The notes below the pieces were generated by a model that saw only the letters and a program-made list of their open reading frames with translations, had not been told where the DNA came from and did not search any database. From assembly GCA_946479335.1 (NCBI GenBank), contig CAMLFP010000001.1, positions 10,765 through 74,764 of the forward strand: DNA of 64,000 nt, read 5' to 3'. Every line of letters begins with the position of its first letter. Position 1 is the stretch's first letter. Shown here piece by piece: positions 35,776-44,298 of the stretch. The position numbers and the translations under genes were made by a program. The DNA is from an uncultured Archangium sp. GTDB taxonomy: Bacteria > Myxococcota > Myxococcia > Myxococcales > Myxococcaceae.

Positions 35776-37620
35776 TCACGGCACCGCGAGCGAACGGCCA
35801 TCGGCCGCGAGGAAGTCGAAGGCCTGCGTCTGACACGCCTTCACGCGGTACAGCAGGTTGTGCGCGTTGTCGCCGTTCACCTGGTCTGCCGGGAGGAAGT
35901 CGGCGAGGTCGAAGAACGCGAAGCCGCGCACCGGCGCCGTCGAGCTGGCCACCGTGGTGGCGTCGGGCAGCGCCAGCGCGTTCTTCAGGTCGAAGCTCGC
36001 GTCGTTGGGGATGGTCGCGTCGCCCTTCGCGTTCTGCTGCAGCACCGCCATGTCGGCGCGCGTGTGCTGCACCACGTTGATGGGGTCGCCGGGGTCGAAG
36101 AACGGCTGGCCCGACGCCTTCACGAGGAAGAACGCCAGGTAGAACTCCGCGGAGCCGACCTCGATGTTCGTCTGCCCGTAGAGCAACCAGCCCAGCGTGT
36201 CGGAGAGGTTGGGGCTGATGACGAGGTTCGACAGACCCGCGCCCGGCACGTTGAGCACCGACGACGAGACGCGCTTCGAGAACGGCACGAAGTTGGAGCC
36301 CATGATGCCGCCCAGCGAGTTGCCGAAGTAGCGCAGCTGCGGCGCGACATCGGCCGCGCCATCGCCGTCGGCGTCGAGCGACACCGCCATCTGCTCGGTC
36401 TCCAGCAGGTCGAAGGTCATCTCGCGGAAGTTGTCGCGCAGCCCGGGCAGGTCACTGAGGGGGAAGATGTTGATGAACGAGCCGCGCGTGCCGTGGCTGG
36501 TGGCGTCGATGCCCACGCAGCCCATGCCGCGCGACGTGAGGGCCTCCGCCCAGTCGAGACAAAACGAAGAGCCGCCGCTCTTCGGCACGTTCGCGCCGCC
36601 GACGCCGTGCTGCGCGATGACCATCGGCCAGCCGCCGGCCGGCTTGGCGCCAGAGGGAAACGCGGCGACGAACTTGAGCGGGACGAGCGGCGCGAGTGAC
36701 GGGTTGGCCGCCCAGTCGGCGTTGAAGCGGAACGCGGGGGCGTCAGTGGTGCCGGTGTCTTCGCGGAGATCTCGCGCGGCGAACTCCCCGACCACCACCC
36801 ACCCGACGTGCGGCGCGGTCCCGAGGTACGGCGTCACGTTGTTCCACCCCGCGGCGCCCGACTGGTAGCGCCCCAGCGGGATGCCGTCGACCACGCCCTG
36901 CGACGGCACGGTGATGGCCGCGGGGTTCGCCTCGGCCCACGCCGCCAGCGCGTCGAACAACTGCGTCGTCTCCCCCGCCTTCTGCGGGAGGAAATAGATG
37001 ACCTCGTCGCGCGAGACGCCCAGCGCCTGCAGCGCGCCGTCGTCGATGGTGTTGTTCTCGTCGAACGCAGCGCCCCTGCCCAGCTCCGCGCCCGCGGCGG
37101 TCTTCGGGCCCTTGAGCACCACCAGCAGGCCCTCTTTCCCCTCCGGCAGCGGCACCGACGGGCGCGTGGCGAGGAACTCCGGCCAGCCGTCGGGGTACGT
37201 GAGGCCGTGCGCGGCCACCACCTCGCTGGGGTGCTCGACGGCGACGTCTCGCTCCAGCACGCGCCAACCGGCGTCCTCTTTCACCAGCCGCGCCACGTGC
37301 CCATGGAGCGACGCCGCGTCCAACTTCTCGCTCGCAGGGATCAACGTCGCCCCGAAATTGCCCAGCGACTTCACCTCGGTCTTCGCCTGCCGCGCGACGA
37401 GCGAGAAGTAGCCGTTGGCCTGCGGCGTCACCTTCTCCGCGGGGAAGAACGGCTTGTACCAACCCTTGCGGTACGTCACCTCGCCGTTGGCGATGAAGCG
37501 CTCATCGGGGAACGGGTTGTCGAGCGACTGCGCGTCGGGGCTCCACAAGAAGTGCGGCGGCTCTTCTTTCGCGACGGGTGCACACGCCAACAACACCAGG
37601 AACGGCCACAGACGACGCAT
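35776..37620 (-). CDS. Lipase-like alpha/beta hydrolase lipoprotein
   Basis: 614 residues. It has a lipoprotein signal (MRRLWPFLVLLACAP, Cys13) and an N-terminal domain of about 300 residues resembling the bacterial virulence-factor lipase N-terminal domain (NPFPDERF ... PSVPLPEGKEGLLVVLKGP). The alpha/beta hydrolase core follows: oxyanion loop QHGVGGAN (337-344), nucleophile S435 in FGNSLGG, and IDATSHG. The substrate is probably a lipid or ester at the outer membrane. Secreted homologues in Vibrio cleave phospholipids, but the substrate here is unknown. The cyclase gene follows immediately. Confidence 0.8.
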   Translation of the reverse strand: MRRLWPFLVLLACAPVAKEEPPHFLWSPDAQSLDNPFPDERFIANGEVTYRKGWYKPFFPAEKVTPQANGYFSLVARQAKTEVKSLGNFGATLIPASEKLDAASLHGHVARLVKEDAGWRVLERDVAVEHPSEVVAAHGLTYPDGWPEFLATRPSVPLPEGKEGLLVVLKGPKTAAGAELGRGAAFDENNTIDDGALQALGVSRDEVIYFLPQKAGETTQLFDALAAWAEANPAAITVPSQGVVDGIPLGRYQSGAAGWNNVTPYLGTAPHVGWVVVGEFAARDLREDTGTTDAPAFRFNADWAANPSLAPLVPLKFVAAFPSGAKPAGGWPMVIAQHGVGGANVPKSGGSSFCLDWAEALTSRGMGCVGIDATSHGTRGSFINIFPLSDLPGLRDNFREMTFDLLETEQMAVSLDADGDGAADVAPQLRYFGNSLGGIMGSNFVPFSKRVSSSVLNVPGAGLSNLVISPNLSDTLGWLLYGQTNIEVGSAEFYLAFFLVKASGQPFFDPGDPINVVQHTRADMAVLQQNAKGDATIPNDASFDLKNALALPDATTVASSTAPVRGFAFFDLADFLPADQVNGDNAHNLLYRVKACQTQAFDFLAADGRSLAVP

Positions 37621-37883
37621 GGCCGCGCAGCGTAGCCCCTCCTTCGAGGAGGCGCGGGTGGTTGAAATGCGCGAGAGGTCGGTGCTACCTCTCGACGCGA
37701 TGTCTCACCTCCACGACGCCTTGAAGCTGCTGCTGACCGAGGTCGCGCCCACGCGCGGCCTCGTGCCGGCCGTCTGCTGCGGGCTCGCTGGTTAGAGCCT
37801 TCACCACACGCCCGGCGCTCCAGCCCGGGTGACATGGTGCCGTCCGGGCTCGCGCTTCTTCCCCTGAAAGCCGAGGTCCCGTC
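37621..37883. other. 263-base intergenic region between divergent genes
   Basis: It contains a short hairpin CCTCCT-TCG-AGGAGG (37638-37652) near the lipase gene start, a 31-codon frame at 37700-37795 (MSHLHDALKLLLTEVAPTRG...) that I cannot support as a gene, and an inverted repeat AGCCCGG/CCGGGCT (37822-37850). A ribosome site GAGG at 37873-37876 serves the rnk-like gene. No clear promoter is seen. Confidence 0.4.
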
Positions 37884-38282
37884 ATGACGTCTTCTCCTCC
37901 CCTCATCGTCGCCGCAGAAGACCGCGAGCAACTCCAGCAGTTGGTGGCACGCGCCGGCGGCGCAGGCGTCGCCGAACAACTGGAGTTCGAGCTGGAGCGC
38001 GCGCGCGTCGCACCGCTGGCCGAGGTGCCCGCGGACGTCGTGGTGATGAACAGCACGCTCGACTACGAGGAGCTGGCCACCGGGCAACGCCGCCGGCTGC
38101 AGCTCGTCTACCCGCTGCGGGCCGACTCCAACGCCGGGCGCATCTCGGTGCTGGCGCCGTGGGGCTGCGCGCTCCTCGGGCTCCGCGTCGGGCAGGAGAT
38201 CGACTGGCAGATGCCCGGCGGGCCCCGGCGGCTGCGCGTGCTCGCGGTGACGCGCGACGAAGCCCCGCCTCAGGGCGCGTAG
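37884..38282 (+). CDS. Rnk/GreA-like nucleoside diphosphate kinase regulator
   Basis: 132 residues. The family layout is intact: PLIVAAEDREQLQQLV at the N-terminus, a short coiled-coil-like segment (AEQLEFELERARV), then the GreA C-terminal FKBP-like domain (VVVMNSTLDYEE, RRLQLVYPLRADSNAGRISVLAPWGCALLGLRVGQEIDWQMPGG). Rnk binds RNA polymerase and affects transcription in place of Gre factors. Its last 13 bases overlap the convergent outer-membrane protein gene. Confidence 0.88.
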   Translation: MTSSPPLIVAAEDREQLQQLVARAGGAGVAEQLEFELERARVAPLAEVPADVVVMNSTLDYEELATGQRRRLQLVYPLRADSNAGRISVLAPWGCALLGLRVGQEIDWQMPGGPRRLRVLAVTRDEAPPQGA

Positions 38283-39637
38283 ATGCCGACCTGTACGAAG
38301 GCGCCGAAGCTCGACGCCCCGTACTCGCTGCGCAACCCGCGCGTGGCTACCAGCTGCTGCCACGCCGCGGAGTTGGTCAGCACGTCGGTCGTCGACAGCG
38401 CGCGCGCGACGTTCGGGTCGGGCGGCCTGCCGATGGGCACATAGAGGCCGCCGCGCAGCAGCACGTTCTGCGTCACCGAGTACTCGACGGTGGGGATGAC
38501 CATCGCGCTCGGGTCGGAGAGGTTCGCCAACACCGACAGCGACGCGGTGAGCGCCTCGGTCGCGAGGAAGTTCGCCGCCAGCGCCGCCTGGTGTTTCCCC
38601 GCGCCGAAGATCTCTCCGCGTTGCACCCGCGCCGAGGAGAGGATCGCCGCGTACCGCGACGGGTTCGCCGAGCCGTAGCCGTTGTACGAATACTCGAGCA
38701 TCAGCAGCAGCTTCTCGTGCGGCCGCGCCTCGGCGCCGATGACACCGCGGAAGAAGTGCTCGCCGACGCTGACGGGGCCTCCGCCAAGGCCCTTGAGCTG
38801 CACCGTGTACGCGCCCTCCGCGTGCACGCCGATGGGGCCGAGATCGCCGACGACATCTGCGCCGAAGACGAGGTCGCCCACGTACTTGCCCGCCGACAAC
38901 GACCAGTCCCACCCCCTGGTGTTCGTCTGGAAGCGCGCGACGCCGCCCTGATCCTCCAGCTTCGGCTGCGGGAGATAGAGCAGGTCCAACTGCGTCACCT
39001 CTCCGAGCGCGATGGCCAGCCGCACGGCGTCGAAGCCGCGGCGCACCTCGCGATCGACGACCGTCGGCGGGAACGGCGAGAGCACGTCGGTGGGGTTCCA
39101 CAAGCGGCCCGTGCCCCACGACAGCACCTGCCGGCCCACGGTGAGGTCGCCGAACGGCAGCGCGATCTTCACCGCGAGGCGATCGAGGTTGTGGCTGATG
39201 CTCCACGCGCTGCCCTGCCCCAGCACGCCCGCGAGCTCCACGAGCCGGCGCTGCGCCCCTGAAGACGTGCCGCCGACGGTGCTGCTCAAGCCACCCGCCA
39301 GCACCGGGTCTGACACCAACGCCAGCTGCAGCTGCCACGCGACGTCGAGCTCGAACTTGTCGGCGATGCGGAAGCGCGACGACACGCGCGCGAGGTGCGC
39401 GTTCAAGAACCCACCGTCGGGGATGGTGGGCGTGCTGGCGCCCGTCGCGTCGGCCAGCAGCTTCGCCTGCGCGCGCGAGAGCTCCACGACCTTGCCGTTG
39501 AGCACCACGCCCTGCAGGAGCGACTTGTAGAAGCCGCTGACCTCCAGCACCGCCCCGGTCGACTCGTCGCGCGCCACCTCCGCGCCGAACGCGAAGGCCG
39601 GGAGCAACAGTGCGCAGAGGCTAAGCGCGCGGCTCAT
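38270..39637 (-). CDS. Outer-membrane beta-barrel protein, DUF1302-like
   Basis: 455 residues. Signal peptide MSRALSLCALLLPAFAFGA, then a long beta-strand-rich chain with alternating hydrophobic residues and motifs LSWGTGRLWNPTDVLSPF, which is diagnostic of the DUF1302/DUF1329-associated barrel family. It is the last gene of the TetR/Lol-like operon and probably an outer-membrane partner of the exporter (lipid or lipoprotein delivery). It starts within the end of the LolD gene. Confidence 0.75.
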   Translation of the reverse strand: MSRALSLCALLLPAFAFGAEVARDESTGAVLEVSGFYKSLLQGVVLNGKVVELSRAQAKLLADATGASTPTIPDGGFLNAHLARVSSRFRIADKFELDVAWQLQLALVSDPVLAGGLSSTVGGTSSGAQRRLVELAGVLGQGSAWSISHNLDRLAVKIALPFGDLTVGRQVLSWGTGRLWNPTDVLSPFPPTVVDREVRRGFDAVRLAIALGEVTQLDLLYLPQPKLEDQGGVARFQTNTRGWDWSLSAGKYVGDLVFGADVVGDLGPIGVHAEGAYTVQLKGLGGGPVSVGEHFFRGVIGAEARPHEKLLLMLEYSYNGYGSANPSRYAAILSSARVQRGEIFGAGKHQAALAANFLATEALTASLSVLANLSDPSAMVIPTVEYSVTQNVLLRGGLYVPIGRPPDPNVARALSTTDVLTNSAAWQQLVATRGLRSEYGASSFGAFVQVGIYAP

Positions 39638-40313
39638 GGGCGACGACCTGGCCGTCGATGAGCTTCACCACGCGATCGGCGCGCGAGAGCACCATCGGGT
39701 CGTGCGTCGAGAAGATGAAGGTGATGCCGCGCTCGCGGTTGAGCTCGCGCATCAGGTCCATCAGCGCGGCGCCGGTCGCTTGATCGAGGTTCGCGGTCGG
39801 CTCGTCGGCCAACACCACGGCGGGCTTCGACACGATGGCGCGCGCGACGGCCACGCGCTGCTGCTGGCCGCCCGACATCTTGAGCGGCTTCGAGTCGAGG
39901 TGCGCGCCGAGGCCGATGCGCTCGAACAGCTCCTTCACGCGCTTGCGCCGCTCGTCGGCGGAGACGCCCTGCAGCTCCAGCACGTACGCCGCGTTCTCCG
40001 CGGCGGTCAGCACCGGCACCAGGTTGTACGCCTGGAAGATGAAGCCGATCTTGTCACGGCGTAGATCCGACAGCTCCGCGCGGGAGAGCCCCGACAGCGG
40101 CTTGCCATCGATGCGGATGTCGCCCGACGTGGCGTGATCCAGCCCGCCGATGAGGTTGAGCAGCGTCGTCTTGCCGGAGCCGCTCGGCCCCGACAGCGCC
40201 ATGAACTCCCCCTGCTCGACCTTGAGCGACACGCCGCGCAGCGCGGGCGCGGGCGGCTGACCCTTCTCTTCGTACACACGCGAGACGTTCTCGACTTCGA
40301 CCACGGTAGCCAT
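39621..40313 (-). CDS. LolD-type ABC transporter ATPase
   Basis: 230 residues of the MacB/LolD family. Walker A GPSGSGKT, signature MSGGQQQRVAVARAI, Walker B VVLADEPTANLD, H-loop STHDP. It powers the two FtsX-domain permeases encoded just upstream. Gap of 13 bases to the preceding permease gene, and 17-base overlap with the following barrel gene. Confidence 0.93.
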   Translation of the reverse strand: MATVVEVENVSRVYEEKGQPPAPALRGVSLKVEQGEFMALSGPSGSGKTTLLNLIGGLDHATSGDIRIDGKPLSGLSRAELSDLRRDKIGFIFQAYNLVPVLTAAENAAYVLELQGVSADERRKRVKELFERIGLGAHLDSKPLKMSGGQQQRVAVARAIVSKPAVVLADEPTANLDQATGAALMDLMRELNRERGITFIFSTHDPMVLSRADRVVKLIDGQVVAHEPRA

Positions 40314-40326
40314 GGGTGACTCCTTT

Positions 40327-41544
40327 TCAGGTGCGACGCAGCGCCTCGGCGGGCTCCAGCCGCGTGATGCGAGACGCGGGGTAGAGCCCGACGACGAGCG
40401 CCATCAGGTAGACGAAGCTGGCGGCCTTCGCGATGTCGGCCCAGCTGAAGCGGGTGTGCAGCACGCGCGACATCGTGACGCCCTCCATCTCCAGCGACTC
40501 ACCGCCGCCGAGGGAGACGCCGTGCTGCGAGAAGTACCAGCTCAAGAGGCCGCCCAGCAGGCCGCCGACGATGACGCTCAACGTGCCGATCCAGAACGAC
40601 TCCGCGAGCACCACCCGCACGATGCGCGACGCGCGCGTGCCCAGCGACATCAACACGCCGAACTCCCGCGTGCGCTCGAGCACCGACATCAACATGGTGT
40701 TCAACACGCCGAGGCCGACCAGCAGGTACACGAAGATGCCCATCGCGAAGACGACGTTGCTGGTGAGCGCGTCCATGCGCTTGAGCACCGGCAGCAGCTC
40801 GCCCCACGTCTCCACGTCGTAGCCCTTGCCCAGCTGCGCCTTGAGGCTCGCCGACACCGCGTCGGCCTGGTTCGGGTCGTTGAGCTGCACCACCAACTGG
40901 TGCGAGCCGTGCTCCATCCCGAGCAGCGACCGCGCCGCGTCTTGCGAGACGTAGACGTAGCGCTGCCCGATGGCCGGCGAGATGGAGTGGAAGATGCCGC
41001 GCACGCGAAACAGATCCGCGCCCATCTCTCCGTCGGCGCGCGAGACCATCAGCCGCAGCTTCGACCCCAGCTTGAGCCCGAGGCGCTCGGCCAGCTTGTC
41101 GCCCACCACGATGCCCTTGGCGTCGCCCGGCAGCTCACCCTCTTTCAGCGTCTTCAAGTGCGCCGAGAGCAGCGGCTCCTGGGTCCATTCCACGCCGAAG
41201 ACCTGCACCGGGTCGTTCCCGCGCGCCGAGGTCGCCAGGCCGCGCGCCAGCACGCGCGTACCCGCCTCCGCGCCGGGCGGCAGCTGCAGCGCCTCGCGCC
41301 ACGCGACGTCGCCGGGCATCACCTTCTCCACGTCGCGCTTCGGGCGGAAGCCGTCGGCCACCACCTCCACGTGCCCCAGGCCGCCGTTGTCGAGCTGGTT
41401 CTTCGCCTCGCCCATCATCCCGCCCATGAGGCCCGAGTAGAAGATGACCAGCAGCAGCCCGACGCCGCTGGCCGACATGCTGATCAGCGTGCGGCGCTTG
41501 TTGCGCCAGATGTTGCGCCACGCGAGTGACAGGGAGCCGCTCAT
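40327..41544 (-). CDS. LolC/LolE-type permease (FtsX/MacB-PCD), second copy
   Basis: 405 residues. N-terminal TM (WRNIWRNKRRTLISMSASGVGLLLV), a periplasmic MacB-like core domain (about 45-270) and three C-terminal TMs of FtsX type (VVFAMGIFVYLLVGLGVLNTMLMSVLERTREFGVLMSLGTRASRI, AESFWIGTLSVIVGGLLGGLLSW). It pairs with the neighbouring permease as a heterodimer, as LolC/LolE do. Its ATG overlaps the stop of that gene (ATGA). Confidence 0.88.
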   Translation of the reverse strand: MSGSLSLAWRNIWRNKRRTLISMSASGVGLLLVIFYSGLMGGMMGEAKNQLDNGGLGHVEVVADGFRPKRDVEKVMPGDVAWREALQLPPGAEAGTRVLARGLATSARGNDPVQVFGVEWTQEPLLSAHLKTLKEGELPGDAKGIVVGDKLAERLGLKLGSKLRLMVSRADGEMGADLFRVRGIFHSISPAIGQRYVYVSQDAARSLLGMEHGSHQLVVQLNDPNQADAVSASLKAQLGKGYDVETWGELLPVLKRMDALTSNVVFAMGIFVYLLVGLGVLNTMLMSVLERTREFGVLMSLGTRASRIVRVVLAESFWIGTLSVIVGGLLGGLLSWYFSQHGVSLGGGESLEMEGVTMSRVLHTRFSWADIAKAASFVYLMALVVGLYPASRITRLEPAEALRRT

Positions 41545-42740
41545 GTGTGCCTCAACGCTTCGACGGGGTTGAGCCGCGCGGCGCGCAGCGCGGGGAAGAA
41601 GCCGCCCAGCACCGCGGTGAGCAGCGCCGTGACGCCCGCGCCCTTCAGCGAGCCCCACTCCAGCCCCAGCTCGATGCGGCTGGGCATGCGCACGCCCATC
41701 ATGTCGCCCTTGATCATCTTCGTGAGGTCGACGGTGCCGATGCCGTAGATGACGGCGGTCGCGACGCCCACGCCCACCACGAAGCCCAGCAGCGCCTGCC
41801 AGAGCGACTCCGTCAACACGAGCCCCAGCACCCGGCTCGGCCGCGTGCCCACCGACATCAGCACGCCGAACTCCCGCGTGCGCTCGAAGACCGACATCGT
41901 CATCGCGTTGAACACGCCGAGGCCCACGATGAGGAAGATGATGAAGTCGGTGGCGCTCTGGCTGCCGCGCTTGGCGTCCATCGACGCCTTCATCTCCGGC
42001 ATCATCTCGCTCCACGAGAGCGCCTCGAGCGACGAGAGATCCAACGCGGAGCGCGCGGCGCTGACCTCCGACGACACGTCTTCGCGATCGACCGGGAGCC
42101 GCACCACGATCTGGTGCACGGCGTCGCCGAGCCCGAAGAACTCCTGCGCGGCCGCGATGGGCAGCACCACCGCCGACGCGTCGAGCTCGCCGCTGGCGGA
42201 GCTGAACGTGCCCGACACCGTGTAGCGATCGTTCGCCACCGAGCCGTCGGTGGCCTGGCTCACCAGCACCAGCTCACTGCCCGGCTTCAGCGCGAGCTCC
42301 TCCGCGAGCTCCTTGCCGACCAGCACCTCGTGCGACGCCTTCGGCTCGGCGCCGGAGACGAGCTCGTACAGCCCGCTGTTCCCCGGCTCGACGCCCAGCA
42401 CCGACACCGGCGCCGACTTGTCACCGGCCCCCGCCAGCCCCGCGCCGATGACGCGACGCTCGGCCTGCGCGCCCGGCAACGCGCTCAACACCTTCGCTTC
42501 GATCTGCTTCGGCTCGCGCACCACCGTCGTGAGCGAGGGCGCCTCCTGGTAGCCGCGGCCGTGCACCTGCAGGTGACCGACGAGCCCCTGCGTCACGTCG
42601 GCGACGAGGTAGCGGTAGGTCGACTCGCGGTAGCTGTAGAGCCCCACGATGCCGCCCACGCCGAGCGCGAGCGCCGACATGGTGATGATCGAGCGCCGTG
42701 CGTTCCTCCACACGTTGCGCCACGCCATGGAGAGCAACAT
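41541..42740 (-). CDS. LolC/LolE-type permease (FtsX/MacB-PCD), first copy
   Basis: 399 residues with the same layout as the next gene. N-terminal TM (WRNVWRNARRSIITMSALALGVGGIV), periplasmic core, and three FtsX TMs (FNAMTMSVFERTREFGVLMSVGTRPSRVLG). The two permeases share the conserved ERTREFGVLMS(V/L)GTR motif, showing duplication and divergence. Starts 4 bases after the LolA-like gene. Confidence 0.88.
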   Translation of the reverse strand: MLLSMAWRNVWRNARRSIITMSALALGVGGIVGLYSYRESTYRYLVADVTQGLVGHLQVHGRGYQEAPSLTTVVREPKQIEAKVLSALPGAQAERRVIGAGLAGAGDKSAPVSVLGVEPGNSGLYELVSGAEPKASHEVLVGKELAEELALKPGSELVLVSQATDGSVANDRYTVSGTFSSASGELDASAVVLPIAAAQEFFGLGDAVHQIVVRLPVDREDVSSEVSAARSALDLSSLEALSWSEMMPEMKASMDAKRGSQSATDFIIFLIVGLGVFNAMTMSVFERTREFGVLMSVGTRPSRVLGLVLTESLWQALLGFVVGVGVATAVIYGIGTVDLTKMIKGDMMGVRMPSRIELGLEWGSLKGAGVTALLTAVLGGFFPALRAARLNPVEALRHT

Positions 42741-42743
42741 CGG

Positions 42744-43520
42744 TCAGTCCCTCCCGGACTGCAGGCGGCGGAGGCTGAAGGTGTCGTCAGGCACGTCGCC
42801 GTCGAGCTCGATCGACTCGTAGGTGATGCTCGTCGCGCGCCCCGCCTCGGAGGGCTGCACCGTCATCTTCATCGGGTAGGTGCGCCAGCCGACCTTCTTC
42901 AGCTCGGAGAAGGTCATGCGCCGCGCGAGCTTGTTGTCTTCATCGAAGAAGCGCTGCTCGAGCGGCAGGCAGCTCTCGCGGTCGAGCACCATCTCGACCT
43001 TGCTCCACACCGCGGTGGAGCTGGCCTTCGGGATCAGCGTGATGAACCAGACCTTGCGGCCATCGAGCTCGCCGACCTTGTCGACGCGCGACTCGAAGTC
43101 GTTGGCCAGCGAGCTGCCCTTCACCAGGTCGTCGTTGGTGAAGTCGGAGCCCATCCAGCTGTCGCCCATCATCCCCGAGGGGAGCTTCATCACGCGGCCC
43201 GCCTGCGGCAGGTAGTTCCACAGCTGCTTCTCGCGCTTGAGCGTCATCATGCCGGTGTCGCGCGCGCCGCCCTCCATCACGCGGATGAGCGCGTAGTCGC
43301 GGCCCTTGGTCCACGTCTTCATCTTCACCGTGCGCTCGAAGGTGGGCGTCTTGATGTTCATCTTCATCACCGAGACCGACGACCTGCCGTCCATCACGCG
43401 CTCGGTGCGGGTGATGAGCTGCGCGACGTCGGGCGTCTCGGAGTCAGACGGGCACGCGGGCAGATCAGCCGGCGGCGCGTCGGAGCCAGCCAGCAACAGC
43501 GCCATCAACAGTGCATTCAT
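42744..43520 (-). CDS. LolA-like outer-membrane lipoprotein-sorting protein
   Basis: 258 residues. Signal peptide (MNALLMALLLAG), then a LolA/LppX-fold periplasmic domain (VMKMNIKTPTFERTVKMKTW, VWFITLIPKASSTAVWSKVEMVLDRESCLPLEQRF, MTFSELKKVGWRTYPMKMTV) typical of COG2834 proteins. Proposed to carry a lipid or lipoprotein across the periplasm between the permease pair and the outer-membrane barrel. 8 bases from the tetR stop. Confidence 0.85.
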   Translation of the reverse strand: MNALLMALLLAGSDAPPADLPACPSDSETPDVAQLITRTERVMDGRSSVSVMKMNIKTPTFERTVKMKTWTKGRDYALIRVMEGGARDTGMMTLKREKQLWNYLPQAGRVMKLPSGMMGDSWMGSDFTNDDLVKGSSLANDFESRVDKVGELDGRKVWFITLIPKASSTAVWSKVEMVLDRESCLPLEQRFFDEDNKLARRMTFSELKKVGWRTYPMKMTVQPSEAGRATSITYESIELDGDVPDDTFSLRRLQSGRD

Positions 43521-43528
43521 GAATCACC

Positions 43529-44146
43529 TCACGGAGCAGAGATGCGGCGCATGAGGTCGAGCATGAAGTCGCCGAACGACTCCAGCTGCGCCTGCGTCGG
43601 CACCACATCGGGGGGGAACATCGACTTGTACGCCGACAACTTCGCGCTCTCGAGCAGCGACATGAGGTTCGCCGCCGGCACATCACTGCGCAGCGCGCCG
43701 ACCTTCACGCCGTGCTGGAAGAACTCGATCATCCGCTGGCGGCGCGGCGCGAAGAACGGCATCACCCGCGCGGCGAAGTCGGGGTTGTGCGCCATCGCGG
43801 CGCCCAGGTGCGTCACCACGTCGAGCTGAAGGCGGTTCGTCTCCAGCTCGCGGAGCTGGCCCATGCTGACGTCACGCAGCGCCGCCCAGAAGTCCTCCGG
43901 CGACTCCGGGAGCTTCAGCTGCGAGAGATCGCCCAGCACCGACGCGGCGTGCGCCAGCGTCGCGAAGGCCAGGTCGGCCTTGTCATCGAAGTAGTAATAG
44001 AACGACCCCTTCGAGAACCCCGCCTCGTCGAGGATGCGGTTGATCGACGCGACCTCGAACGGCTTGCTGCCGAACTCGCGCATCGCGGCCTCCATCAGCC
44101 GCTGCTTCTTGTCTGCTTCCAGCTTCTCGAATCGGGGGCGAATCAT
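43529..44146 (-). CDS. TetR-family transcriptional regulator of the Lol-like operon
   Basis: 205 residues. N-terminal helix-turn-helix (MREFGSKPFEVASINRILDEAGFSKGSFYYYFDDKADLAF) and a helical ligand-binding C-terminal domain. First gene of the operon 44146-38270. Two near-identical palindromes lie directly upstream of its start, so it most likely represses itself and the transporter genes and is released by a hydrophobic ligand. Confidence 0.92.
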   Translation of the reverse strand: MIRPRFEKLEADKKQRLMEAAMREFGSKPFEVASINRILDEAGFSKGSFYYYFDDKADLAFATLAHAASVLGDLSQLKLPESPEDFWAALRDVSMGQLRELETNRLQLDVVTHLGAAMAHNPDFAARVMPFFAPRRQRMIEFFQHGVKVGALRSDVPAANLMSLLESAKLSAYKSMFPPDVVPTQAQLESFGDFMLDLMRRISAP

Positions 44147-44149
44147 GGT

Positions 44150-44167
44150 GTAGACCGCGTGGTCTAC
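44150..44167. promoter_or_regulatory. Operator 1 (palindrome) for the TetR regulator
   Basis: GTAGACCGCGTGGTCTAC: 7-base arms (GTAGACC/GGTCTAC) around GCGT, starting 4 bases upstream of the tetR ATG. Its core (AGACCnCGTGGTC) recurs in operator 2. Confidence 0.75.
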
Positions 44168-44177
44168 GCCCTTCTAC

Positions 44178-44191
44178 AGACCACGTGGTCC
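44178..44191. promoter_or_regulatory. Operator 2 (palindrome) for the TetR regulator
   Basis: AGACCACGTGGTCC contains the perfect 12-base palindrome GACCACGTGGTC (44179-44190). It matches operator 1 (AGACCGCGTGGTC) except for one base. The centres are 26 bases apart, a spacing that allows two dimers to bind, probably over the promoter. Confidence 0.75.
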
Positions 44192-44298
44192 ACACGCAAG
44201 GTCTATAGATATTCACCAGCAAATTCAGAGCATTAAACGACACCTCCCCGCCATCAACGGAGATGGCGAGGCGGAGAGGTTCAGCGCTGCGCAGTGCT

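Noticed and set aside
37700..37795. 31-codon frame MSHLHDALKLLLTEVAPTRG... between the lipase-like and Rnk genes
   Set aside because: No ribosome site, no recognised peptide family and too short for support; recorded only as gap content.
37476..39338. Long minus-strand open frame across the lipase-like and barrel genes
   Set aside because: It runs out of phase through two real genes, with low-complexity Arg/Ala/Gly sequence and no recognisable motif.
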